DNA from: PALSA-350 sp963794165
GTDB taxonomy: Bacteria > Acidobacteriota > Terriglobia > Terriglobales > Acidobacteriaceae
Length of the DNA: 64,000 bases
Direction: 5' to 3'
Assembly: GCA_963794165.1 (NCBI GenBank)
Contig: CAWCCT010000005.1
Coordinates: 186,001-250,000 of the forward strand
Position numbers and translations under genes: made by a program. This document shows, piece after piece, positions 55,357 through 64,000 of the stretch. A model generated the notes under the pieces. That model made no database searches. It was given only the letters and a program-made list of their open reading frames with translations, and was not told where the DNA came from. Positions within the stretch are counted from its first letter, which is position 1. Every line of letters starts with the position of its first letter.

Positions 55357-56758
55357 AGCTATCATTCTTGCTCTCGCGCGCAGCGGATGACAACTCCACC
55401 ACGAAAGTCGAGCCCCTGTTCTCCGGTTCGTAGTGCAGATCACCCTTGAAACTGCGCATGAAGGCTCGCGACAGGTAAAGCCCCAGCCCGGTGGATTGGG
55501 CATCCTCCTGGAAAGGGTGGAAAAGCCGCTCCGGATGAGCCACGCCACTCCCGGTATCGCGAAAGCGAATGGTTACCCCAGATTCTTCACGCCGGGCGCT
55601 CACGGTCAGGTCCTTTTGCTCGGTTTCTCCCATGGCGCGCTCGCTGTTCTTGGTCAGGTTGAGGAACACCTGCATCAAGCTCTGGCGGTCGGCCCAGACC
55701 GTGGGCAGACCATCCTCTATCTCCCAGTGGCTGCTGATCCCGCTATCGTGCAGCGAAGACTCGATGACGATGCGCAGCTCATCCAGCAGAGGCTGAACCT
55801 CCACCCCAGCGGCATGGCTCGCGCTTTGCCGCAGGTCCATAGCGGCGATACGCTCAAGCGCCAAAACCAGCGTGCCCAGGGTCTCGAAGTCTTTATTTCC
55901 CGCCAATTTACCGCTGCGGGACAGATTCTCGTGGACCAGCGCGATGGCCCCACATACGTTCCGGACCTCATGAGAAATAGCGGAGACCATAATGCGCGAG
56001 CTAGCCAGCATCTGGTGAAAACTCGATTCCTCATGGGTCCTCAGGTCTTCTGAAGTATCGAGCACCATGGCCGCAAGGCGGGGACCGGCACTGGTCACAT
56101 AGGTGGAGAACCAAACGTCAGCCTGGAAGACCTCGCCATCCGCTCTGCGCCCGCGGCATTGCATGGCCGTGCGGAAAACCTGGCGGTTGCCATCCCAGGC
56201 AGGCACATTGACCAGCGATGGCAGATAGTCGCGGATCGACCGGCCGCGCAGTGTACCTGGTTCAAGGCCGAACAGGCGGTCGGCTGCATCGTTGGCGAGC
56301 AGCACGCAACCGTCGGAACTGGTGGTGATGATGGCCGCGGGACTGCTATCGACCAGCACTTTTAGCTGCTCCTCGGCATCCTTCCGTGCCGTCATCTCGC
56401 TTTCCATCTGGCGCATGTGCCGGTGAGCAAGCTTTCGGCTGCCCGCCACCTCGTGCATGAAGAGCCCCATCAGGAAAAAGGCGGCGAAATAAAGCAGATC
56501 GCGTGGCAGCCCTGTATTCGGGCCCCAGGCAAACTCGTCAAACGCCTCGGCCAGCCAGGCGCAGATGGCGGCAGCGGCGGCGACTTCCCACCGGGTAAGG
56601 GAAGCGCCGACGACCAGCATGGGCGCGAGATAGAGAAAGCCAAGTGGGATCTCCGCAGCCACATGGGCATCGACCAATGCAATCAAGCCGATCATCAGCG
56701 CCGCTATCAGCAGCGACGTGCGCCGCGATCCCCACATGAACATCGAAAAGAAAGGCAT
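55271..56758 (-). CDS. Membrane PAS-sensor histidine kinase
   Basis: 495 aa. N-terminal membrane helices (about 12-110) are followed by a short coiled coil, a PAS domain (VLVDSSPAAIITTSSDGCVLLAND), the phospho-acceptor H-box ISHEVRNVCGA, the N-box VFLNLTKNSER, the G1 box FRDTGSGV and the G2 box STGLGLYLSRAF. The last about 30 residues (after VELSS) are encoded inside the response regulator start, an unusually long overlap. It forms a two-component system with that regulator. Confidence 0.88.
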   Translation of the reverse strand: MPFFSMFMWGSRRTSLLIAALMIGLIALVDAHVAAEIPLGFLYLAPMLVVGASLTRWEVAAAAAICAWLAEAFDEFAWGPNTGLPRDLLYFAAFFLMGLFMHEVAGSRKLAHRHMRQMESEMTARKDAEEQLKVLVDSSPAAIITTSSDGCVLLANDAADRLFGLEPGTLRGRSIRDYLPSLVNVPAWDGNRQVFRTAMQCRGRRADGEVFQADVWFSTYVTSAGPRLAAMVLDTSEDLRTHEESSFHQMLASSRIMVSAISHEVRNVCGAIALVHENLSRSGKLAGNKDFETLGTLVLALERIAAMDLRQSASHAAGVEVQPLLDELRIVIESSLHDSGISSHWEIEDGLPTVWADRQSLMQVFLNLTKNSERAMGETEQKDLTVSARREESGVTIRFRDTGSGVAHPERLFHPFQEDAQSTGLGLYLSRAFMRSFKGDLHYEPENRGSTFVVELSSAARESKNDSYEQRHPDIADRRPQPVPGEPQPAAPDRV

Positions 56759-57303
56759 CTCTGGGCTTTCCCGGTTTGGTCGAGTTTCTATCTTCTATTC
56801 TACCGGCCTGAGGGCTCTGGTCCTTAACGGAGGGGACTAAGCCCGCATCTTCGAAAACACCACCAGGCAAGTTACGCCAGGCGGCAAGGAATCTGTCTCG
56901 GTTACGTTCGGAGTGTAAAGAGTTTGTTCCTCCTAATGAATTTCCTGCAAAACTTTTGCATGGTGCCCACCACTAACCGGTAGGCTCAAGATCGAAAGAT
57001 TCCTTGAACAGACCAATCGTCGCCGCTAACCTACAGTAATATAAAGTCTTGTGGTGGCGGTCCCGAACGCCCGTTCAGCCCGAAGTTGGCTGGCTTGGCG
57101 GTGCCTAACGGCCTGGCTCGAACGGTTTACGAACGGGTGGTTTGGGCTATCAGCAACGCGAGGCTTCGCTGAATGGTTTGTGCCCGATTCCATCCTCTGC
57201 TCCGTCCAATTGTTCTAAACAACATGCAAATCACTCTCACCGATCTGGTAGAGCTTTGCCCCGGAAATGAGCGGACACTTTCATTGGGTGGCGAGGTTTA
57301 TTG
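56759..57303. other. Divergent intergenic region, no gene seen
   Basis: 545 bp between the divergent histidine kinase and efflux operon. It must carry both promoters; no clear consensus pair or metal-regulator dyad was found by eye. A GAACGG/GAACGGG repetition lies around 57120-57145. Confidence 0.4.
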
Positions 57304-58437
57304 ATGAAACGCACCGCGGTCCTTGCAGCGGCTCTCAGTCTCGGGATTTGGAGTGGTTGCGGCGGACAGAAACATGAGCAGACCGCGCAGGCGCCGCCTC
57401 CCGTGCAGGTGGAGGAAGAGGGCGGTGTTACCCTCATCACCGTCGATCACCCAGACCGCTTTCCTCTTTTCACCGCTACGCAATTTGCGTCGACCTCGAC
57501 GCTCAATGTGACCGGCACGGTCAATCCGGACGTTTCCCGAACCATACCGGTCATCTCTATCGCCTCCGGCCGTGTGATTGCGATCCACACGCAAATCGGT
57601 GCCTACGTCAAGAAGGGTCAGTTGCTCATGGAGGTGCAGAGCACCGACATCTCCAACGCCTTCGACCAATACCTGAAGGCGGTTAACGACGAACGACTGG
57701 CGCACACGCAGGACGAACGAGCCAAGATTCTTTACGACAAAGGCGCGATTGCCAAAAGCCAACTTGAAATCGCGGACGACGCCGAGCAGGACGCCAAGAC
57801 GGATCTGACAGCAGCGGAGCAGCAGCTGCACTTCCTCGGTGTCGACCCGGCTCACCCCTCGTTAACCGCCAAAGTCTATTCCCCCGCGACGGGGGTGGTG
57901 ATCGCGCAAAATGTCACCAACGCGGCCGCGACCGGCGTCACCTATGCGGGATCGTCCACTGCTTTCACCATCGCCGATCTCTCTCAGGTGTGGATCATCT
58001 GCGATGTATACGAGAACGATCTGCCCATGGTCCATGTCGGGCAGACTGCCGATATTCGCCTGAACGCCTACCCCGACCACACCGTCACCGGCACCATCAG
58101 TGAGATCGACGCCGTTCTGGATCCCAGCATCCGCACCGCGAAGGTGCGTATTCAGGTGCCAAACCCTGACCACCTGATGCGCATCGGTATGTTTGCCACG
58201 GCTACCTTCCACGGCCGCCGCCCTCAGGACCACACCGCCGTGCCGGCATCCGCGATCCTCCACTTGCACGATCGGGACTGGGTTTATGTACCGGCGGGAG
58301 ACAAGAAGTTCAAGCGAGTCGGCGTGGTCGGGGGCGCCATGATCGCGGATGGAAAGCAGGAGGTCACCTCCGGCCTCGCTGCCGGCCAGCAGGTTGTGAC
58401 CAATGCGCTGGAACTCGAGAATACGGTGGACCAGTAA
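57304..58437 (+). CDS. czcB: RND efflux membrane fusion protein (CzcB type)
   Basis: 377 aa with a lipoprotein-like signal (LAAALSLGIWSGCGG). The adaptor core shows VISIASGRVIAIHTQIGAYVKKGQLLMEVQ (first lipoyl half), a helical hairpin (about 115-165), VYSPATGVVIAQNV (second lipoyl half), then WIICDVYENDLPMVHVGQTADI and HRHG-like end motifs. It couples the inner-membrane pump to the outer-membrane channel. The stop overlaps the czcA start by 1 bp. Confidence 0.87.
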   Translation: MKRTAVLAAALSLGIWSGCGGQKHEQTAQAPPPVQVEEEGGVTLITVDHPDRFPLFTATQFASTSTLNVTGTVNPDVSRTIPVISIASGRVIAIHTQIGAYVKKGQLLMEVQSTDISNAFDQYLKAVNDERLAHTQDERAKILYDKGAIAKSQLEIADDAEQDAKTDLTAAEQQLHFLGVDPAHPSLTAKVYSPATGVVIAQNVTNAAATGVTYAGSSTAFTIADLSQVWIICDVYENDLPMVHVGQTADIRLNAYPDHTVTGTISEIDAVLDPSIRTAKVRIQVPNPDHLMRIGMFATATFHGRRPQDHTAVPASAILHLHDRDWVYVPAGDKKFKRVGVVGGAMIADGKQEVTSGLAAGQQVVTNALELENTVDQ

Positions 58438-61400
58438 TGATTCGTGGTCTGGTTGATTTTGCACTTAACAACCGGTTCATGATGCTGGCACTTGCCATTC
58501 TGCTGTTCGTCTGGGGCGCCATCTCCTTCCATAATCTGCCAGTGGAGGCGTACCCCGACGTAGCCAACAACTACGTCGATGTGATTACGCAGTGGCCTGG
58601 ACGCGCCGCCGAAGAGGTGGAGCAGCAGGTCACCATTCCCATTGAAGTCCAGATGGCCGGCATCCCGCACATGCAGCATCTGCGCTCCTTTTCACTGGCT
58701 GGCCTTTCCGACGTCAAGATGATCTTCGACGACGAATCTGTCAACGACTGGAATCGTGAGAAGGTTCTGGAGCGGCTTTCCCAAGTCACCCTGCCTGCTG
58801 GTTTGACGCCGCAGATCGGCACTGACTGGAGTCCTGTCGGGCAAATCTACTGGTATACCCTGCACAGCACCAATCCCGAGTACGACAACATGGAGTTGAA
58901 GTCAGTGGAGGACTGGACGCTGGAGAAGCAGTTCAAGTCCGTCCCTGGCGTTGTGGATGTTGCCAGTTTCGGAGGCATGACGCGCGAGTACCAGGTACGG
59001 GTGGATCCGAACAAGCTGGTCGCTTACGGGTTGACGATCGGCCAGGTGGAACAACAACTGGCCAACAACAATATCAACGCCGGTGGCAGCTTTATCGAGC
59101 AGGGGCAGCAGCAAGTCAATGTCCGTGAGGTGGGCCTCTTTCGCAACGTCCAAGACATCGAGCAGACTGCGCTCAAGACGCAGAATGGAACCCCGCTGCA
59201 GGTCAAGGACATCGCCCAGATCGTGCAGGGGCCGAAGATCCGCCTGGGCCAGATCGGCAAGGCCATTCATCGCGTCGACGGAAAAATTATCGACGATGGC
59301 GACGTGGTCGAGGGCATCGTGCTGCTGCAAAAGGGTGACGATTCCGACTCCACCCTGGTGGGTATTCACGCCAAAGTTCAAGAGCTTAACAATCTGATTC
59401 TGCCCAAGGGCGTCAAAGTCGTTCCCTTCCTGGATCGCAGCGACTTATTGCACTACACCACGCATACGGTCCTGCACAATCTGACCGAGGGCATCATCCT
59501 CGTGGTGATCATTCTCTTTCTCTTCCTGGGGAATGTTCGCGGCGCGGTCATTGTTTCGCTCACTATTCCTTTCTCCCTGCTGTTTGCCTCCATCTGCCTT
59601 GATATCGCTCACATCCCGGCCAACCTGCTGTCGCTGGGCGCGCTTGACTTTGGCATGGTGGTCGACGGCGCGGTGGTCATGGTAGAGAATATCGTCCGTC
59701 ATCTTGGCCGCCGGCGCGCCGATAGCACGCAGCCCCAGTGAGCAAATTCGTGAGGCCGCTCACGAGGTGCAGCGCCCGGTCTTTTACGCCATCGGCATCA
59801 TCGTGACTGCCTACCTTCCTATCTTCACCTTGCAGGCTGTTGAGGGCCGATTGTTCAAGCCGATGGCCTGGACGGTGGCGTTCGCCTTACTGGGTGCATT
59901 GATCTTCTCCATGGTGATTGCGCCAGTGTTGTCGAGTTTCCTTTTCTATAAGGGTGCGCGCGAATGGCACAACCCGGTGATGAGTTGGATCACGGACCGC
60001 TACCGCCACGCCGCGACCTGGGCCATCGAACATCGCTACGTGACCGTCGGTGTGGCGATCGGGGCATTGGTGCTGGCAGGTTTTCTGGGTTTGAGTGGAG
60101 TGATCGGCTCAGAGTTCCTGCCCCACCTGGATGAAGGAGCAATCTGGGTTCGCGGCACGCTGGCTCCCAGCGCCGGGCCCACCACTGGCGTCGCTTTGAT
60201 GGATCAGGCGCGTGTGGTTCTTGCCTCCTTCCCGGAGGTTACGGACGTGGTCAGCCAAGTGGGACGGCCCGATGACGGCACCGATACCACAGGTTTTTTC
60301 AATACCGAGTATTTTGTCGATCTGCTTCCCAAAAACAAATGGCGGCCCAGCTTCCACCAGAGCAAAGACGAGTTGATCAGCGCCATGAATCACCAACTGG
60401 AGAAGATGCCGGGGGTGACGTGGAACTTTTCCCAACCTATATCCGACAACGTGGAAGAGGCGGTCAGCGGCGTCAAAGGCGAACTTGCGGTCAAGCTTTA
60501 CGGGGACGATTTGAAACTGTTGGAGCAGAAGAGCGACCAGATCCAGGCCATTATGAGCAAGATTCGGGGGATTCAGGACCTCGGGGTTTTCCGCGTACTT
60601 GGCCAACCTAACCTGGATTATGTGGTCGATCGCCGGGCCGCTGCGCGTTTTGGTATCAACGTTTCCGACGTACAGGATGCCATTCAGACCGCAGTCGGAG
60701 GGGGCGCGGTCAGCCAGGTGTTGCAGGGCGAAGCGCGATACGACCTGGTGGTTCGCTACCAAAAGCCTTATCGGGATACCAAGCAGGCGATCGAAGACAT
60801 TCGCCTGCTGGCTCCATCCGGCGAACGGGTCTCGCTGGCTCAGCTGACCGATGTAAAAACGGAAGAAGGCGCCGAGGAGATCTACCGCGAGTCCAACCAG
60901 CGCTACATCGCGATCAAGTACAGCGTCCGCGGCCGCGACCTGGGCAGCACCGTGGAGGAAGCGATCGCCAAGGTCAACGCCCAGGTGAAATTCCCCCCCG
61001 GCTACCATCTTGATTGGGCGGGTGAATACCAGAGCCAGAAGAGAGCGGACAAGCGCTTGATGCTGGTCTTGCCCATCACCATCACCATCATCTTCATCAT
61101 CCTCTACACCATGTTCCGCTCGGCGAAATGGGCGCTGCTCATTCTCTGCAACGTGGCCATGGCTCCGGTCGGCGGCATGCTGGCGTTGTTATTCACCGGC
61201 ACCAACTTCAGCGTTTCTTCCGGGGTCGGCTTCCTTGCCCTCTTCGGGGTCTCGGTGCAGACCGGCGTCATCATGCTGGAGTACATCAATCAGCTGCGGG
61301 TGCGCGGGCACTCGATCGAGGAATCCGCAGTGGAAGGCGCGGTGCTCAGACTCCGTCCCATCATGATGACGATGCTGGTAGCCACGCTGGGTCTATTGCC

Positions 61401-61575
61401 GGCTGCGACCTCGCATGGCATCGGCTCGGATTCGCAGCGCCCTTTTGCCATTGTCATTGTGGGTGGCCTGATCGCCGCGTTGCTGATGAGCGTCTTCCTG
61501 CTGCCAACTCTGTATGTGTGGATCGCGGGCGACCAGGATGTGCTGCCTACGCCGGAAACGGAGTTTGAGAATTGA
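58437..61575 (+). CDS. czcA: Heavy-metal RND efflux pump (CzcA type), frameshifted
   Basis: 1,045 aa after removing one T of CTT 59703-59705 (ENIVRHL, then AAGAPIARSPSEQIREAAHEV). The N-terminus NRFMMLALAILLFVWGAISF is the first helix. The helix-4 motif DFGMVVDGAVVMVEN keeps the Asp-Asp-Glu set of divalent-cation (Zn/Co/Ni) HME pumps, unlike the Cu/Ag CusA motif. Large periplasmic loops and 12 helices follow, ending SVFLLPTLYVWIAG. It exports metal ions from periplasm/cytoplasm using proton-motive force with the MFP and outer-membrane protein encoded beside it. Confidence 0.88.
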
Positions 61576-62837
61576 ACTCCAGCAGACCAGGCGCGTGCGT
61601 GTTGCTTCTTTACCTGGCATTTTCTGCCGGGCAGGCAAGCTATGCGCAGAACCCGCCTCCGCCTCCTGCCGCGCCGATAACCATGCAGCAAGCGGTCGAT
61701 CAGGCGCTGGCCCACAATCCAGTTCTGCTGGCAGCGCAACAGAACCTGCTCTCCATGAAAGGGCAGGAGGTTGAGGCCGGGTTGCGCCAGAATCCGGATT
61801 TCTCGCTATACGGCACCGATCTCAGCAATCCAGCCAGTTCCGCGACCCCATACGGGTACAGTTTGCAACTGTCACGGCTCTTTGAGCGCGGGCAAAAGCG
61901 CCGCTGGCGCCTGGATAGCGCTCGCGCGCAGACGGCGCAGACGGACGGCCAGTACCATGATCAGATAAGGCAGATCACTCTGCAGGTCAGGCAGAACTTC
62001 ACTACATTGCTGTTGGCCAAGGCCGCGTTGAAACTGGCGCAGGACAACCTGACCAGCTTCCGTCATGAACTGCAAATCAATCTGGACCGATACAACGCGG
62101 GAGACATCGGCAAGCTGGATTACGAGAGGCTCGATCTGCAACTGGCGCAGTTCGAATCGGACGAGACCAGCGCGGAGATGAACCTGGTGCAGGCCAGTGA
62201 TCAGCTGCAGACTTTAATCGGACGTCCACAGCCGAGCCGTTCCTTCGATATTGCCGGCGAGTTGGTTCCCCCCGCTGTACCGACGACCTTGCCCGACCTG
62301 GAGCAGAAGGCGCTGGCCGCAAGGCCGGATTATAGGGCGGCGCAGGCCGCAGTGCGGGTGGCCGACGCCAACGTGAAACTGGCATACGCCAATGGAACCA
62401 CCGACCCCACCCTGGAAGGGGAGTACGACCACAGCGGCACTCAGAGCAGTTATGGCTTCTACGTCGACATTCCCATCCGCATCTTCGATCGTAATCAGGG
62501 AAACAAAGACACCAGCAAGTACCTGGCGCAATCCAGCCGGTTCAGCGAGGTGGCAGCGCAGAACCAGGTCTACTCCGACGTGGATCAGGCATGGATCGGT
62601 TACACGACTTCGAAGGTGCTTTCTGACAGGTACAACGGGCACTATCTTGCCGAAGCAAAAGATGTTTTGTCCATCGCACAATTTGCCTACGAGCACGGCG
62701 GGATAGCATTGCTTGATTATTTAAGTGCCTTGCAGGATGACCGGACGACCAGCCTGAACGCGCTGAATTCCTACGCCCAGACGTGGATGGCGATCCACCA
62801 ATTAAGTTTTGCCAGCGCGACCGACGTGGTGCCGTAG
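61572..62837 (+). CDS. czcC: Outer-membrane efflux protein (TolC/CzcC family)
   Basis: 421 aa from a TTG overlapping the czcA stop (TTGA). There is a signal peptide (VLLLYLAFSAGQASYAQ) and two OEP domains made of long alternating helices and strands: ITMQQAVDQALAHNPVLLAAQQNL, and LPDLEQKALAARPDYRAAQAAVRVADANVKLAYA. FYVDIPIRIFDRNQGNKD is the typical second-strand segment. It forms the outer-membrane duct of the CzcCBA-type pump. Confidence 0.88.
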   Translation: MNSSRPGACVLLLYLAFSAGQASYAQNPPPPPAAPITMQQAVDQALAHNPVLLAAQQNLLSMKGQEVEAGLRQNPDFSLYGTDLSNPASSATPYGYSLQLSRLFERGQKRRWRLDSARAQTAQTDGQYHDQIRQITLQVRQNFTTLLLAKAALKLAQDNLTSFRHELQINLDRYNAGDIGKLDYERLDLQLAQFESDETSAEMNLVQASDQLQTLIGRPQPSRSFDIAGELVPPAVPTTLPDLEQKALAARPDYRAAQAAVRVADANVKLAYANGTTDPTLEGEYDHSGTQSSYGFYVDIPIRIFDRNQGNKDTSKYLAQSSRFSEVAAQNQVYSDVDQAWIGYTTSKVLSDRYNGHYLAEAKDVLSIAQFAYEHGGIALLDYLSALQDDRTTSLNALNSYAQTWMAIHQLSFASATDVVP

Positions 62838-62860
62838 TTGGTGGAAGGAAACTTCTGCGT

Positions 62861-63034
62861 GAGGACTGGAAAGGAACCGCAGGTCCCTCCACTGCGCTGC
62901 GCTCCGGTCGGGATGACAAGGGTGGGTAGTGAGCGAGTTGGAAGCGGGGTCTAAATTGAGTGACCACTCTTTCCTTTGTCATCCCGACCGGAGCGCAGCG
63001 TAGTGGAGGGACCTGCGGTTCCTTTCCAGTCCTC
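62861..63034. repeat. Long palindrome (family C) between convergent genes
   Basis: 174 bp with near-perfect arms of about 62 bp: GAGGACTGGAAAGGAACCGC at 62861 is complemented by the end at 63034. The inner blocks CCGCAGGTCCCTC and GGGATGACAA match the element at 6561-6724. It separates the convergent czcC and ABC-F genes and may terminate both. Confidence 0.8.
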
Positions 63035-63059
63035 ATGCGCTTCTCGAAGTCAGTACCCT

Positions 63060-64000
63060 TTAACGCTTGGCTTCGAGCTCGGCCCAGCGCGCGTATAGCT
63101 CGTCGAGCGCGTTTTGCGCCTGCTCCATGGCCGTCAGCGCTTCTTGCAGCCGCACCGCGTCGGTGGCGACCGCCGGGTCCTCGACTACGCCGCGTTCCCG
63201 GGCAAGGTGCTCCTCCGCCGCGGTGACTCGATCTTCGATGCCCGCAAACTCGCGCGCTTCCAGGTAGGACAGTTTCTTTTTCGCTGCCGGCCTTTGCTTC
63301 TCCTGCTCAGCAGGTGCTTTGACCACCTGCTGCGGCTGATTCTGCCAGGCCTCCCACTGCGAGTAATCGGCGAAGCGCTCCGCATCGCCGCGGCCATCCA
63401 GGCCCAGGACGCTGGTGCAGACCCGGTCCAGCATATAGCGGTCGTGGGTCACCAGCACCAGCGCTCCGCGAAATTCCAACAGGCTCTCTTCCAGGATCTC
63501 GAGGGTGGGAATATCTAGGTCGTTGGTAGGCTCGTCCAACAGCAACAGGTCGGCTGGTTCCAGCATCAGTCTGGCAATCAACACACGCGCGCGCTCGCCC
63601 CCGGAAAGGCGCCCCACCGGCTGATTGAGCTGATCCCCGGTGAAGAGAAATCTTGCCGCCCAGGACGCCACATGGATGACCCGATCCTGGTAGATCACCG
63701 AATCGCTATCGGGAGCCAAGGCGCGGCGGAGCGTGACGTCTGGCTCCAGAATGCGATTTTGATCGAAGTAGACGGTACGCAGCGCGGTCGCTCGATGGAT
63801 TCCACCATTCAGCGGTTCGATCTCGCCGCGCAGCAGCTTCAGCAGGGTGGTCTTGCCGCTGCCGTTGGGGCCCACCAGGCCGAGACGTGTCCCCGCGGTG
63901 AGCACGAAGTTGAGGCCGGTGAAGAGCATGCGTCCGTCAAAGCCGTAATGCAGGTTTTCCAATTCCACCAGCCGCTTTGTCTGCCGGTCGGTGGCAGAAA
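63060..64000 (-). CDS. uup: ABC-F ATPase (Uup-like), C-terminal half, cut by window edge
   Basis: The visible 313 codons hold the second ABC domain: Walker A GPNGSGKTT, signature LSGGERARVLIARL, Walker B LLLLDEPTNDLD and the His switch THDRYMLDRV. A linker (QEKQRPAAKKKLSYLEAREF) and a coiled-coil C-terminal domain (AAEEHLARERGVVED to WAELEAKR) follow, as in Uup. The frame continues past 64000 with LVELENLHYGF. ABC-F proteins act on ribosomes or DNA, not as transporters. Confidence 0.9.
   Translation of the reverse strand, partial: SATDRQTKRLVELENLHYGFDGRMLFTGLNFVLTAGTRLGLVGPNGSGKTTLLKLLRGEIEPLNGGIHRATALRTVYFDQNRILEPDVTLRRALAPDSDSVIYQDRVIHVASWAARFLFTGDQLNQPVGRLSGGERARVLIARLMLEPADLLLLDEPTNDLDIPTLEILEESLLEFRGALVLVTHDRYMLDRVCTSVLGLDGRGDAERFADYSQWEAWQNQPQQVVKAPAEQEKQRPAAKKKLSYLEAREFAGIEDRVTAAEEHLARERGVVEDPAVATDAVRLQEALTAMEQAQNALDELYARWAELEAKR

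Overview
The window looks like a chromosomal segment of an Acidobacteriota bacterium (Terriglobia-like), probably from a long-read or metagenome assembly. The reasons are moderately high GC, secreted beta-helix proteins with Ig-like and MBG-type repeats, abundant palindromic intergenic elements of the 'GGCTTTAGCC' type, and an acidobacterial-style exopolysaccharide (EPS) locus. This is inference from style and motifs; no 16S gene is present.

Layout. (1) 1-6558, plus strand: amine/amino-acid catabolism, with the end of a class III aminotransferase, an aldehyde dehydrogenase, a GABA-type aminotransferase, a GNAT acetyltransferase, a succinate-semialdehyde-type dehydrogenase and a second class III aminotransferase. 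(2) 6729-11219, minus strand, converging on (1): a tight operon of S4 RNA-binding protein, FAD oxidoreductase, APC permease and Rieske oxygenase. (3) 11336-12716: rhamnulokinase-like sugar kinase. (4) 13118-16372, minus strand: Tat-exported multicopper oxidase and secreted phosphoesterase. (5) 16494-24262, minus strand: FkbM methyltransferase, WecG/TagA glycosyltransferase and two secreted beta-helix proteins. (6) 24814-27746: acyltransferase, LysM protein and a small unknown protein. (7) 28470-52k, plus strand: EPS locus with O-antigen ligase/polymerase, NusG-like antiterminator, Wza, Wzc tyrosine kinase and WbaP, then glycosyltransferases, a cytidylyltransferase, an SDR epimerase, two C-methyltransferase-family proteins, an Fe/2-oxoglutarate oxygenase and an LhgO-like oxidase. 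An IS30-family element follows, then three more glycosyltransferases. (8) 51992-53201: TauE/SafE exporter with DUF1634 partner. (9) 53570-56758, minus strand: geranylgeranyl-reductase-like flavoprotein, LuxR response regulator and PAS histidine kinase. (10) 57304-62837: CzcB-CzcA-CzcC-type metal efflux operon. (11) 63060-64000: end of an ABC-F ATPase.

Two things stand out. First, nine genes are each interrupted by single-base frameshifts. Ten of these read as one extra base (+1) on either strand, plus one probable missing base. Removing the extra base restores full-length family members (a glycosyltransferase becomes exactly 360 aa, like its intact paralogue), so I annotate them as one gene each and suspect sequence error more than decay. 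Second, the O-antigen ligase gene and the NusG-Wza-Wzc operon are preceded by two near-identical sigma70 promoters with matched downstream leader blocks. This suggests a shared leader-RNA or antitermination control of EPS synthesis.

Dispersed palindromes form several families, often at convergent gene ends. A 40-bp tandem array of 13 units after wbaP appears to have grown out of one of them.
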